Positions 26,170 to 35,210 of a DNA stretch of 64,000 nt are shown piece by piece. Positions within the stretch are counted from its first letter, which is position 1; every line of letters begins with the position of its first letter. This DNA comes from Clostridium oryzae (GTDB lineage: Bacteria; Bacillota; Clostridia; Clostridiales; Clostridiaceae), in contig NZ_MZGV01000001.1 of the NCBI RefSeq assembly GCF_002029235.1, positions 62,001 to 126,000 of the forward strand, written 5' to 3'. The notes under the pieces are model-generated. The model did no database searches. It was given only the letters and a program-made list of their open reading frames with translations, and was not told where the DNA came from. The position numbers and the translations under genes are program-made.

Positions 26170-29100
26170 ATGTACAGGGTAAAAAAAATTATAATATATT
26201 TTGTTTCTATCATGCTAATATTTATGCAGCTGCCTGTAATAACTTATGCAGCAAGCAATAAGAAAATGAAATTAACTAGTAACAGAAATATACAAGCAAG
26301 AGGAATGGATTTTTCATCAAATAATCTAATGCTAACGGTAGGAGGAGAAAAAGGAAAGCTTTATGCGATAGTTTTGCCGGACAATGCTACAAACAAAAAC
26401 GTAACTTGGACAAGCAGCAACACGGCAGTTGCAACAATAGACAGTGATGGTACGGTAACTCCTGTTTCTGAAGGTGTTGCGATAATATCGGCAACTACAG
26501 TTGTGGGAGGATATAAGGATTATTGTATAGTGAATGTTAACAAGGCACCTATAGTAGATGTTACAGGTATAAAACTTGATAAGAATACTGCTAGGCTTAC
26601 AGTAGGAGAGAGCATAGCTTTAAAAGCTGCTATTGAACCTAAAAATGCAACTGTACAACAGGTAAGGTGGACAAGCGGTGATGAAAAGGTAGCTAAAGTA
26701 GATGACAATGGAAACGTAACTGGTGTTTCAGCAGGTATGACAACAATATTAGCAAGATCGGCTGATGGAAAGTATATAGATTTATGTTACATAGATGTGA
26801 GAGAAAAGATAGATAGTGTAAATTTATCCAAAAGCAGTTTAAGTATGAAGGTTGGAGATAAGCCAGTCATTATTGGTGCTACAGTGGCACCAAGCACTGT
26901 TAAAAATAAAAAGGTTATCTGGAAAAGCAGTAACCCTATGGCAGCCTGTGTTGATACTGATGGAAAAGTATATGCTGTATCTAAAGGAACTACTACTATA
27001 ACTGCTACCAGCGATGAGGATGATAGTAAACAAGGTTCCTGCAGTGTTGAAGTAACGGATGCTACTAACTCAGGAAGTGATACCGGTGTAACTGGAATAA
27101 CTGTAAGTCCAGATAGAAAAGAAATGTATGTTGGCGATAAGTTAACTCTCACAGCTTCTATAACTCCTGAAAATGCCTCTAACAAGACTGTAACTTGGCT
27201 TAGCAGTGATGCTTCCATTGCAAAGGTTGATGATGCTGGCAATGTAACTGCTGTAGCTAAAGGGTTGGCATATATAATAGCAAGAAGTGCAGATGGATAT
27301 CATGCAGGTTTCTGTATAGTAAACATAAGTGAAAAACCTATAGTAAAAGTAACAGGTGTAAAGCTCAGCTCTAATCAAACTACGATAACAGTTGGTGATA
27401 AGACTTCACTAACTGCATCTGTTCAGCCTGAAAATGCTACGGATAAGTCGGTAAAATGGAGCAGCAGCGATAAGAAAATATTAAAAGTTAATAGTAAAGG
27501 TGAGATAACAGGTGTTTCTATTGGAAATGCCGCGGTGGTTGCTATAAGTAAAGATGGCAATTTTTTAGATTGCTGTTTTGTAAAAGTAATTGAGAAGATA
27601 GATAGCATAATATTAGATAAAAGCAGTTTAAGCTTTAAGGTTGGTGATGCTCCTGTTAAGCTTAACGCTGCGGTGAATCCAGCTAATGTTAAAATAAAAG
27701 ATGTGGTTTGGAAAAGCAGTAATCCAATTGCAGCTTATGTAGAACCAAATGGAGTAGTTCATCCAGTATCAGCAGGTTCCACTGTCATAACGGCAACATC
27801 CGTTGAAGACAGCACTAAAGTGGCAAACTGCATTGTTAATGTTAGTGATGAACATGAGAAAAGCGTGGAGAGCGTGACATTAGATAAGAGTACAGCAAGC
27901 ATGAATGTAGGAGACAAGCTTTCTTTAACGCCTACAATAAAACCTGCTGATGCAATAAATAAAAATGTCACCTGGAGCAGCAGCAATGATGCAATTGCTA
28001 AAGTGGATTCTAGTGGTAATGTTACTGCTATAGCTAAAGGAATTGCATATATTATTGTAAAAACTGTAGATAGCGAACGAGTAGCTTTTTGCATAATAAA
28101 TGTAAATGAAGCACCTATAATAAAAGTTAATTCTGTTAACTTAGATTCAAATAATGTGACTTTACGTGAAGGTGAAACTAAAACCATAAAAGCTGAGGTA
28201 GTGCCGGAAAAATCCACAGTGAAGGATATAGTCTGGTCTAGTGGAGATGAAAGAATAGCAAAGGTTGATAATAAAGGTTTAATTACTGCTGTATCTACAG
28301 GAATTACTGCAATAGTAGCAAGGTCTGTAGATGGAAACCATATAGCTATATGTTACGTAAATGTAATTGAAAAGATAGATTCAGTTTCTGTTAATCCAGC
28401 AGCAGTTACAATGAAATTCGGCGATAAATCAGTAAAACTAGAAGCAGTGTTCAATCCTTCTACAATTAATAATAAAAGTGTATTATGGACAAGTAGTAAT
28501 CCCTATGTAGTTTCAGTAGACTATGACGGAAGACTTAGAACTGAAGGCGTAGGAACATCAACAGTTACAGCTACCAGCAGAGAGGACAGCACTAAGGTTG
28601 GAAGCTGCACGGTAACGGTTATAGGAGATGGACAGATAACACCTGATAAACCAGATAACAGTGTAAAAGGAGTAACTATCAGTCAAAACAACGTTACATT
28701 AAATATCGGAGAAAAAGCAGCTCTTAGTGCTAATGTTGTTCCTAGTAATGCAGAAAATAAACAGCTTAAATGGAGCAGTACTAATGAGGCTGTAGCCAGC
28801 GTTGATAGTAATGGAAATGTCACGGCACTGTCAAAAGGATATACATATGTGTTAGTCAAAAGTGTTGATGGTGATCACGGTGCATTTTGTCTGGTAAATG
28901 TTAATCAAGTTGCAGCTACAGGAATAACTATTAGTAAGACAAGTACTAGAATAAAGGTTGGAGACAGTGATACAATTGCAGCTCAGGTTCAGCCAGTTAC
29001 CGCATCTAATAAAAATATATCATGGCAAAGCGGGGATAACAGTATAGCTAAAATAGATGAAAAAGGTGTTATAACTGCTGTTTCTCCCGGAATGACGACT

Positions 29101-29454
29101 ATTGTAGCAAGAGCTATTGATGGTAATTATATTGCGTTTTGCTATGTTACTGTATATGAAAATATAGACAGTATAACTTTGGATAAGTCAAATTTGCAAT
29201 TAGATGTAAAAGATCCGTCAGTGAAACTTAATGCAACGGTAAATCCTTCTAGTGTAATAGATAAAAAAGTTAAATGGACAAGTAGTAATCCAATGGTGGC
29301 TTGTGTTGATAGCGATGGAGTTGTAACACCGGTATCTGGTGGAAGTGTAACCATAACTGCAGCCTCAGAGGAAGACCCTACTAAGACAGCAACATGCAGT
29401 GTTCAGGTAATAGTTTCTCCAACAGATGTCATCATAACACCTAGTAAACCGTAA
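26170..29454 (+). CDS. Large secreted protein of twelve Ig-like (Big_2) repeats
   Basis: A 1094-residue exported protein. The signal peptide (about 1-28) ends I-T-Y-A-A. Twelve Big_2/BID_2 domains of about 85 residues follow. Each has L-x-V-G-x, a W-x-S-S/G core, A-K-V-D-x-x-G-x-V/I and a final strand with one Cys before V-x-V. The domains are not all alike: types 1, 2 and 3 follow each other four times (see findings). The protein ends in a short Pro/Thr tail with no SLH, LPXTG or membrane anchor. Such proteins act as adhesins or wall-associated structural proteins; the ligand is unknown. It is followed by a shorter relative. Confidence 0.85.
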   Translation: MYRVKKIIIYFVSIMLIFMQLPVITYAASNKKMKLTSNRNIQARGMDFSSNNLMLTVGGEKGKLYAIVLPDNATNKNVTWTSSNTAVATIDSDGTVTPVSEGVAIISATTVVGGYKDYCIVNVNKAPIVDVTGIKLDKNTARLTVGESIALKAAIEPKNATVQQVRWTSGDEKVAKVDDNGNVTGVSAGMTTILARSADGKYIDLCYIDVREKIDSVNLSKSSLSMKVGDKPVIIGATVAPSTVKNKKVIWKSSNPMAACVDTDGKVYAVSKGTTTITATSDEDDSKQGSCSVEVTDATNSGSDTGVTGITVSPDRKEMYVGDKLTLTASITPENASNKTVTWLSSDASIAKVDDAGNVTAVAKGLAYIIARSADGYHAGFCIVNISEKPIVKVTGVKLSSNQTTITVGDKTSLTASVQPENATDKSVKWSSSDKKILKVNSKGEITGVSIGNAAVVAISKDGNFLDCCFVKVIEKIDSIILDKSSLSFKVGDAPVKLNAAVNPANVKIKDVVWKSSNPIAAYVEPNGVVHPVSAGSTVITATSVEDSTKVANCIVNVSDEHEKSVESVTLDKSTASMNVGDKLSLTPTIKPADAINKNVTWSSSNDAIAKVDSSGNVTAIAKGIAYIIVKTVDSERVAFCIINVNEAPIIKVNSVNLDSNNVTLREGETKTIKAEVVPEKSTVKDIVWSSGDERIAKVDNKGLITAVSTGITAIVARSVDGNHIAICYVNVIEKIDSVSVNPAAVTMKFGDKSVKLEAVFNPSTINNKSVLWTSSNPYVVSVDYDGRLRTEGVGTSTVTATSREDSTKVGSCTVTVIGDGQITPDKPDNSVKGVTISQNNVTLNIGEKAALSANVVPSNAENKQLKWSSTNEAVASVDSNGNVTALSKGYTYVLVKSVDGDHGAFCLVNVNQVAATGITISKTSTRIKVGDSDTIAAQVQPVTASNKNISWQSGDNSIAKIDEKGVITAVSPGMTTIVARAIDGNYIAFCYVTVYENIDSITLDKSNLQLDVKDPSVKLNATVNPSSVIDKKVKWTSSNPMVACVDSDGVVTPVSGGSVTITAASEEDPTKTATCSVQVIVSPTDVIITPSKP

Positions 29455-29568
29455 TTAAAAATAAAGAATGTAATTAACTATGTCATAATCCATTAAAACT
29501 AAAATGTATCGAATAATGGATTTTACAAAGTTATTATATAAATAATGAGAATAATGAGGGGGAAAAAT

Positions 29569-31758
29569 ATGAAAAAACTTTTAAAAAAGAAGCTTGGTTC
29601 TATTTTATCTGTGTTAATGCTTGTTTTTATAGCATTCCAAGGAAGTGGATACAGAGTTTTGGCAGATGATAACTCCATTGTAGCTGTAAAGTCTGTGACA
29701 TTATCTGCAAATTCTTTAAATTTAACATCATCGGGTACAAAGTGTAAACTAAAGGCAACGGTAAAGCCGGATAACGCTTCAAATAAAGCCATAAGCTGGA
29801 GCAGCAGTAATGAAGATGTAGCACAAGTCAGCGGAACAGGAGAAATTACGCCATTATCTCAAGGAACAGCTGTAATATCTGCTAAAAGTTATGATGGAAA
29901 CCATGTGGATTATTGTTTGGTTTCAGTTGATGGAACAAAGGTTGATAAGGTTTCAGGAGTATCAATGAATATTTCTCAAGAAACAATTGCGGTAGGAAGC
30001 TCTTTTACACTTAAAGCAGAAGTCGATCCGGAATATGCAGATATGACTAAAGTTAGTTGGTATAGCAGTAATGAAAATGTAGCAAAAGTAAGCAGTACTG
30101 GAAAGGTATCTGCAATTTCTACAGGTCAGGCTGTAATAAAAGCAAAAACTGTGGATGGAAATTATACTAGCAGCTGCATAATAAATGTAATAGAAAAGAT
30201 AACTTCTATTAAACTGAGCAAAACAAAATTAAACTTAAATATAGGTAGTACATCTTTACTAACTGCTCAGGTGAAGCCAGCCACTGTTATAAATAACGCT
30301 ATTAGCTGGAAAAGTAGTAAACCAGCGGTTGCGGCAGTAGACTCTAATGGAAATGTATATGCAATATCTAAAGGAACTGCTACTATTACAGCTATGTCAG
30401 CTCAAGATAACTCAAAAATTAGCAGTTGTACTGTAACAGTTAATAAAGTTACTGCTAAAGTTCCTGTTAGTTCAATAAAACTTAATAAAAGCAGTGCTAG
30501 TGTAAAGGTTGGAAAGACATATAAGCTAAAGCCGACTTTTTCTCCTAGCAGTGCAGATTTTAAAATTGCAGTATGGTCAAGCAGTAATAATGAAATAGCA
30601 ACAGTAAGTCCTTCTGGAGTTGTTACTGGAATTTCAAGCGGAACTGCTACTATATATGCAAAAGATATATCAGGTAAAATTTCAGCTAAATGCAAGATAA
30701 AAGTAACGGGTAAATTAACTAGTACTATTCAGTCTATAGATATAGATAAAAGTTATGCAGAACTTATAGATGGACAAAATGTGGTATTAAGTTCTACAGT
30801 AAATCCATTAGATGCACCAAAAGCTAGTATATCTTGGACAAGTAGCGATGATACTGTAGCTAAAGTTGATAGTAATGGAAAAGTCACTGGAATTTCTGTT
30901 GGTACAGCAGTTATTTATGCAACTACAACGGATGGAAAATTTTCAAGTCTATGTGTTGTACGAGTAAAGGAAAATGTTGAGTCTGTATTGCTAAATCAAA
31001 GTACACTATCATTATCCATGGGAAGTGATCCGGTAACGCTAAAAGCGGTAGTAAAGCCAGACAATGTTTCAATGCAGAGTGTTACATGGTCAAGCAGTAA
31101 CCCAGCTGTTGCTGCAGTAAATGCAGATGGAAAAGTAACTCCAGTATCTAAAGGAACAACAGAAATAATTGCTACATCTATGTTAGATTCTACAAAGAGT
31201 GCAAAATGCTTTGTTACCGTAGGGGAAGCAGTTAAGGTTCCTGTAACGAGTTTAAGTATTAACTGTAATAGTTTGAATTTAAATTTAGGATACAATATCA
31301 AATTAGAAACTACTGTACTCCCATCAAATGCTACAACGAAGGCTGTCGTTTGGACTAGCAGCGATACAAAAGTTGCTACAGTGAGCCAAGATGGTACGAT
31401 TACTGGTGTTTCCAAGGGTGCAGCATATATTATAGCTAAGACAGTAGATGGAGGTTACACTGCAACTTGTTTGATAAATGTAGGAACTTCAGATACCCAA
31501 GTCATAAATGTAACAGGGGTAACGCTTAATATTAACAATACAACTCTTAACGTTGGAGGAACTGTTACTTTAACACCATCAATAATACCATCCAATGCAA
31601 CGGTTAAAAATGTTACATGGGTTAGCAGCAATGATTCAGTAGCAAAAGTTGATCAACACGGTGTAGTTACAGCAGTATCTCCTGGAACAGCTGCTATTGT
31701 AGTAAAAACAGAAGATGGAAGTTTTACAGCTTATTGTTCAATTACTGTAGTAAAGTAA
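29569..31758 (+). CDS. Secreted protein of eight Ig-like (Big_2) repeats
   Basis: A 729-residue exported protein related to its upstream neighbour. The signal peptide (about 1-33) ends R-V-L-A-D. Eight Big_2 domains follow in the same three-type order as the neighbour, stopping after the second type of the third round. It ends directly with the last domain (C-S-I-T-V-V-K), with no visible anchor. ATG 29569 is chosen since GAGGGGGA (29557-29563) lies 5 nt before it, while the in-frame ATG at 29545 has none. Probable cell-surface or matrix protein of unknown ligand. Confidence 0.85.
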   Translation: MKKLLKKKLGSILSVLMLVFIAFQGSGYRVLADDNSIVAVKSVTLSANSLNLTSSGTKCKLKATVKPDNASNKAISWSSSNEDVAQVSGTGEITPLSQGTAVISAKSYDGNHVDYCLVSVDGTKVDKVSGVSMNISQETIAVGSSFTLKAEVDPEYADMTKVSWYSSNENVAKVSSTGKVSAISTGQAVIKAKTVDGNYTSSCIINVIEKITSIKLSKTKLNLNIGSTSLLTAQVKPATVINNAISWKSSKPAVAAVDSNGNVYAISKGTATITAMSAQDNSKISSCTVTVNKVTAKVPVSSIKLNKSSASVKVGKTYKLKPTFSPSSADFKIAVWSSSNNEIATVSPSGVVTGISSGTATIYAKDISGKISAKCKIKVTGKLTSTIQSIDIDKSYAELIDGQNVVLSSTVNPLDAPKASISWTSSDDTVAKVDSNGKVTGISVGTAVIYATTTDGKFSSLCVVRVKENVESVLLNQSTLSLSMGSDPVTLKAVVKPDNVSMQSVTWSSSNPAVAAVNADGKVTPVSKGTTEIIATSMLDSTKSAKCFVTVGEAVKVPVTSLSINCNSLNLNLGYNIKLETTVLPSNATTKAVVWTSSDTKVATVSQDGTITGVSKGAAYIIAKTVDGGYTATCLINVGTSDTQVINVTGVTLNINNTTLNVGGTVTLTPSIIPSNATVKNVTWVSSNDSVAKVDQHGVVTAVSPGTAAIVVKTEDGSFTAYCSITVVK

Positions 31759-31802
31759 GCAATTTCTTTTTAAATATACATCTAAATAATTAAGATAATT
31801 GT

Positions 31803-31833
31803 AAGGTACTGAGACAGTTTGTTTCAGTACCTT
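31803..31833 (+). terminator. Hairpin after the second Ig-repeat gene
   Basis: The perfect 10-bp arms aaggtactga (31803-31812) and tcagtacctt (31824-31833) enclose an 11-nt loop. Only a weak T-rich tail follows. Confidence 0.6.
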
Positions 31834-31918
31834 ATAGCTGTTATTAAAAAACATAGTGACATGAAAATAAAGATATATCGTATAATGTAGTGGTAAGTTA
31901 TTATTAAGGAGGATTCAA

Positions 31919-32569
31919 ATGAAAAAAACTAAGAACATTTTAGCATTACTACTAATCACATTTATGATTCCAGTTATAGCAATAGGATGTAAGGCAAAAC
32001 CTAAAGTTGGACCAGATGAATCTGCAAAAGCTTTTTATAATTACATAATTAAAAGTGATAGCAAAGGTTTGACAAAAATATATGGTAATAAGAAAGATTA
32101 TGATGGCATAAGAGATAGTATAAAGAAAGAATATATAAGCGGCTTGAAATCATCTAATAAGAGTTCAGGAATAGCAATGACAGATGGGCAGGCTGAAAGT
32201 ATTTACAATTCATTGATGAGTGCATTAAGCAAAGCGTCAGTTACAACACAAGTAAAATCCAAAAATGATAAAACTGCGCAAGTTAAAGTAAAATCTCAGT
32301 ATGTAAATGTGCCAAAGACTTTAGGAAAGGTTGTACAAGAAACAACTAAGAATTTTAGACCTGGTAAAACTGCAGATAAGAACAAGATAATGAAAAAGTT
32401 TGTAAATAGTTATGTTAAAAATTTAGTAAGTGAATTAAAGAAGGCTAAGCCATCTAGTGATATGAAAGAGAAAACCTTCAAATTTGTTTTGAAAGATAAT
32501 GTTTGGCTTCCAGCAAATGAAAGCGGGTACGGATCAGATATAATGAAGATGGTTGTAGGACAGGAATAG
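31919..32569 (+). CDS. Predicted lipoprotein
   Basis: A 216-residue protein. The signal sequence ends in a somewhat unusual lipobox A-I-G-C at about residues 19-22, so it should be attached to the outer face of the membrane. The mature part is Lys-rich and helical: S-A-K-A-F-Y-N-Y-I-I-K-S-D near the start and F-K-F-V-L-K-D-N-V-W-L-P near the end. That layout resembles the DUF5105/DUF4878 lipoproteins, which are NTF2-like and of unknown role. It has its own AGGAGG ribosome site and follows the Ig-repeat genes. Confidence 0.7.
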   Translation: MKKTKNILALLLITFMIPVIAIGCKAKPKVGPDESAKAFYNYIIKSDSKGLTKIYGNKKDYDGIRDSIKKEYISGLKSSNKSSGIAMTDGQAESIYNSLMSALSKASVTTQVKSKNDKTAQVKVKSQYVNVPKTLGKVVQETTKNFRPGKTADKNKIMKKFVNSYVKNLVSELKKAKPSSDMKEKTFKFVLKDNVWLPANESGYGSDIMKMVVGQE

Positions 32570-32668
32570 AGTGTTAGAATCGCTACTAGATAAATGAATA
32601 TTATATGATAGCTGGTTTTATCATATATATTCAGGTATCGTGATGAATTTATGAAACGCATAATAGCT

Positions 32669-32735
32669 AAATAGAAGTAAGAGAATGAAAAAGCATATGC
32701 AAGGAGGTAGAACTTCAGTATATGCTTTTTCTTTT
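32669..32735 (+). terminator. Terminator of a second repeated type (copy 1)
   Basis: The arms aaaaagcatatgc (32688-32700) and gtatatgcttttt (32718-32730) pair and are followed by T-rich sequence. The first 37 nt (ctaaatagaagtaagag ... gcatatgcaagg) match 43781-43817 nearly base for base, while the loops differ. Confidence 0.8.
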
Positions 32736-32736
32736 T

Positions 32737-32764
32737 GGTAAACATCTCGGGGGGGCGAAAATTA
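32737..32764 (+). repeat. Two-hairpin repeat, fragment E
   Basis: ggtaaacatctcggggggg is recognisable as the hairpin-1 part of the repeat, but its right arm is decayed and hairpin 2 is missing. It lies between convergent genes. Confidence 0.55.
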
Positions 32765-32790
32765 CTTGGCATAGTAGATATGGCATTGTT

Positions 32791-33321
32791 TTATTTCACT
32801 TCGTAATGGAGTTCAGCAAATTGATTTAATCTCCTTAGCCCCTTTAACTTTAGTTCTAACTCAAAATCATTTTTTTTAAATAAAGGTATTCCATTACCTA
32901 TTAGTATAGGTGCTATAGTAATAATAAGTTCGTCAACTAACCTTTCTTTAATAAAAGAATTTAGAAGAACACCACCGCCAACAAGCCATATGTTTCCCCC
33001 ATCCAGTCTTTTGATTTTATTTGTAAATTCTACTACATCTTGATTAATAAATTCGACATTTTCATTTTTACCTTTTTCTGATTTAGAAAATACATAACAC
33101 TTTTTATTCTTATAAGGAAATTTACCTTTTTCTTTCTCAATAATCCAGTCATAAGTTCTTCTACCAATTAGAATAGTATCAACTGTGTTGTAGAATTCAG
33201 AATATCCATTATCTCCTTCACCTTCAGTTTTAAACAACCATTCCAAGGAATCATCTTCTGTCGCTATGTAACTATCTAAACTTGCTGCAATATATAAAAC
33301 TAATTTTCTATTGTTCGACAT
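32791..33321 (-). CDS. Dihydrofolate-reductase-like (RibD C-domain) reductase
   Basis: A 176-residue protein of the RibD-C/DHFR-like fold, close to Bacillus YyaP/YwjB. It shows A-A-S-L-D-S-Y-I-A near residue 12, T-I-L-I-G-R-R-T-Y-D near 49-58, L-D-G-G-N-I-W-L-V-G-G-G near 106-117 and A-P-I-L-I-G-N-G-I-P-L-F near 137-148. These proteins bind NADPH; the substrate is not known, and DHFR activity is weak or absent in studied members. A GGAGG ribosome site lies before the start on the minus strand. It stands alone against the direction of its neighbours, perhaps an acquired gene. Confidence 0.85.
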   Translation of the reverse strand: MSNNRKLVLYIAASLDSYIATEDDSLEWLFKTEGEGDNGYSEFYNTVDTILIGRRTYDWIIEKEKGKFPYKNKKCYVFSKSEKGKNENVEFINQDVVEFTNKIKRLDGGNIWLVGGGVLLNSFIKERLVDELIITIAPILIGNGIPLFKKNDFELELKLKGLRRLNQFAELHYEVK

Positions 33322-33454
33322 CTATAAACCTCCATATTTATAAAATTCAATTTAATTAAAAAATATAATTAGCGAACAATATCTTACTATTGTTAATTAG
33401 ATTATATTTTTTAATAGCACTTATTATAACATAATTTACAAAATATCACACATA

Positions 33455-33543
33455 CAAATCGAAAAACTCAAGGAGTGCAAAAATTTCCAGAGACAAGCAG
33501 AGTAATATAGAAGAGAATTGCCAGAAATGGCGGTTCTTTTTGG
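33455..33543 (+). repeat. Two-hairpin repeat, copy F
   Basis: Hairpin 1 is actc-aag-gagt (33466-33476), a compensated version of the stem seen in other copies. Hairpin 2 is gaattgcca-gaaa-tggcggttc (33515-33536), also compensated, followed by five T. The right flank matches that of copy B. It precedes the Rpn-type gene. Confidence 0.85.
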
Positions 33544-33612
33544 GTAAAATGATTAAAAAAATCTTCTAAAGCACAAAATATAAATAAGTTTGCATTTTGG
33601 AAGGAGAAATAC

Positions 33613-34482
33613 ATGTATAGTGAAAATGAAGATTTTATAATGTCACCGAAGAATGATTTTGCGTTTAAATTATTGTTTGGAGAACCCAAAAATATAGATT
33701 TATTAAAGGCATTGTTATGTGCTATACTGAAGGTAGATAAAGATGAATTTTGGGATTTGAAGATAATTAATAATGAGCTTCAAAGGCAGTTCCTTGAAGA
33801 TAAAAAAGGTATACTGGATGTACATGCAAAAACGAAAGATGGAAAAGAAATTGATATTGAGATTCAGATACTGCCAACGGAATATATGGCAGAAAGAACT
33901 CTATTTTACTGGTCAAAACTGTATAATTCTCAAATAAAATCTGGAGATTCATATGATAAGCTAAAAAAATGTATAACAATAAATATATTAGATTTTAAAT
34001 GTACTCCTCTTAATATGATACATACAACCTACCATATAACAGAAGACAATACGAGTTACAGATTATCACAAGTACTTGAGATTCATTATCTTGAGCTGCC
34101 CAAACTTGAAGAAGAAAATATAGAGAAAAATGAAAATGAAACCATAGTGCAGTGGATGGAATTTATAAGCACAAAGAATAAAGAGGTGATGGAAATGTTA
34201 GCCGAGAGAAATAATGATATAAGAAAAGCATATAGTGAACTTCAGGTAATGAGCAAGGATGAAATCGCAAGAATGGCGTATGAGGCGAGAGAGGCAGAAA
34301 TCCATGATCAAAAGACAAGAATGGAGACAGCCAGAAAAGAAGGGTTTGAAAAAGGAAGCATGAGAAGAGCAATAGAAAATGCTGAAAATCTTTTAAAACT
34401 AGGAGTAAATGAAGAAATTGTAGCTAAGGGAACAGGATTAACAATAGAGCAGATTTTGGAAATCAAGAAAAAGCTTTTGTAA
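33613..34482 (+). CDS. Rpn-family PD-(D/E)XK nuclease / putative transposase
   Basis: A 289-residue protein of the PDDEXK_2 (Rpn) family. Near the start is D-F-A-F-K-L-L-F-G; the nuclease core is L-D-V-H-A-K-T and E-I-D-I-E-I-Q-I near residues 75-92. A coiled, charged C-terminal third ends in G-L-T-I-E-Q-I-L. Rpn proteins are DNA endonucleases linked with RecA-independent recombination, and they often vary or duplicate in clostridia. It is bracketed by repeat copies F and G. Its TAA stop lies inside the start of copy G. Confidence 0.85.
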   Translation: MYSENEDFIMSPKNDFAFKLLFGEPKNIDLLKALLCAILKVDKDEFWDLKIINNELQRQFLEDKKGILDVHAKTKDGKEIDIEIQILPTEYMAERTLFYWSKLYNSQIKSGDSYDKLKKCITINILDFKCTPLNMIHTTYHITEDNTSYRLSQVLEIHYLELPKLEEENIEKNENETIVQWMEFISTKNKEVMEMLAERNNDIRKAYSELQVMSKDEIARMAYEAREAEIHDQKTRMETARKEGFEKGSMRRAIENAENLLKLGVNEEIVAKGTGLTIEQILEIKKKLL

Positions 34483-34562
34483 ACATCTGGGAGATGTAAG
34501 ATTTATCAGAGAAAATCTAGGAAACACAGAAGAGAATCGTCAGAGATGGCGGTTCTTTTTTG
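34472..34562 (+). repeat. Two-hairpin repeat, copy G
   Basis: Hairpin 1 is catct-ggg-agatg (34484-34496), a double compensatory change against copy B. Hairpin 2 is gaatcgtca-gaga-tggcggttc (34534-34555) plus six T. The repeat includes the stop codon of the Rpn-type gene and probably terminates it. Confidence 0.88.
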
Positions 34563-34640
34563 ATAAATAAAATAACTGATGTTGTATTAATAAAAAAAAA
34601 TTGGCAATAATTAAAACAAATAAGGAAGAGGTGAAAGAGT

Positions 34641-35210
34641 TTGGCAACGCCAAGAATAAACTGGTATTCTGGAGCATGTTATCATATAACATCTAGAGGA
34701 AATCACAGAAATGATATATTCAAGGATGAAGAGGATTTCCAGGTTTATTTAACTTTGATATATGAATCGTTGGAATATTACATGTATGAGGAATATAAAG
34801 TAATTTGTTACTGTCTTATGGATAACCATGTACATATATTGATAAGCACAAATAACAGTCCACCAGGAAAATTTGTTAGAAGACTAAATTCAAAATATGC
34901 AAAGTATTTTAATAAAAAATATAACTACATAGGACATCTTTTTCAGGATAAATATCATCATGAATTAATAGAAAATGATGCTCAAATGCTTGATACAAGT
35001 AGATATATTCATTTGAATCCTGTAAAGGCAAAGATGGTAGTTAAACCAGAGGAATATAAATGGAGCAGTTATAATATGTACATAGGTATAAAAGCAGAAA
35101 AAAATATACATTCAGATATGATACTAAAATATTTCGCTAAAGAGAGAAACAGAGATTTATACAGAAGTTTTGTAGAAGCTAAAATAATAAGAGAGATAGG
35201 AGATGCTTAA
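34641..35210 (+). CDS. RAYT-like HUH transposase (Y1, IS200-related)
   Basis: A 189-residue single-domain Y1 transposase. The HUH metal motif is N-H-V-H at residues 62-65 and the catalytic tyrosine lies in S-R-Y-I-H-L-N-P-V-K-A (Y122). The opening Y-H-I-T-S-R-G-N-H-R and G-H-L-F-Q-D-K-Y are typical of REP-associated tyrosine transposases, which cut single-stranded DNA at short palindromic repeats and, unlike IS200, are usually single-copy with no IS ends. No terminal inverted repeats flank it here. The start is TTG 34641, 7 nt after GAAGAGGTG. Its stop directly touches the comM start. It lies between repeat copies G and H. Confidence 0.85.
   Translation: MATPRINWYSGACYHITSRGNHRNDIFKDEEDFQVYLTLIYESLEYYMYEEYKVICYCLMDNHVHILISTNNSPPGKFVRRLNSKYAKYFNKKYNYIGHLFQDKYHHELIENDAQMLDTSRYIHLNPVKAKMVVKPEEYKWSSYNMYIGIKAEKNIHSDMILKYFAKERNRDLYRSFVEAKIIREIGDA

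Noticed and set aside
26787-31415. Several 90-150 codon minus-strand ORFs over the Ig-repeat genes
   Set aside because: They recur at the same place in each repeat, as expected from repeated codon use, and are not separate genes.
26170-31758. LPXTG or SLH anchor on the Ig-repeat proteins
   Set aside because: No such motif or C-terminal hydrophobic stretch is present; both end shortly after the last Ig domain.
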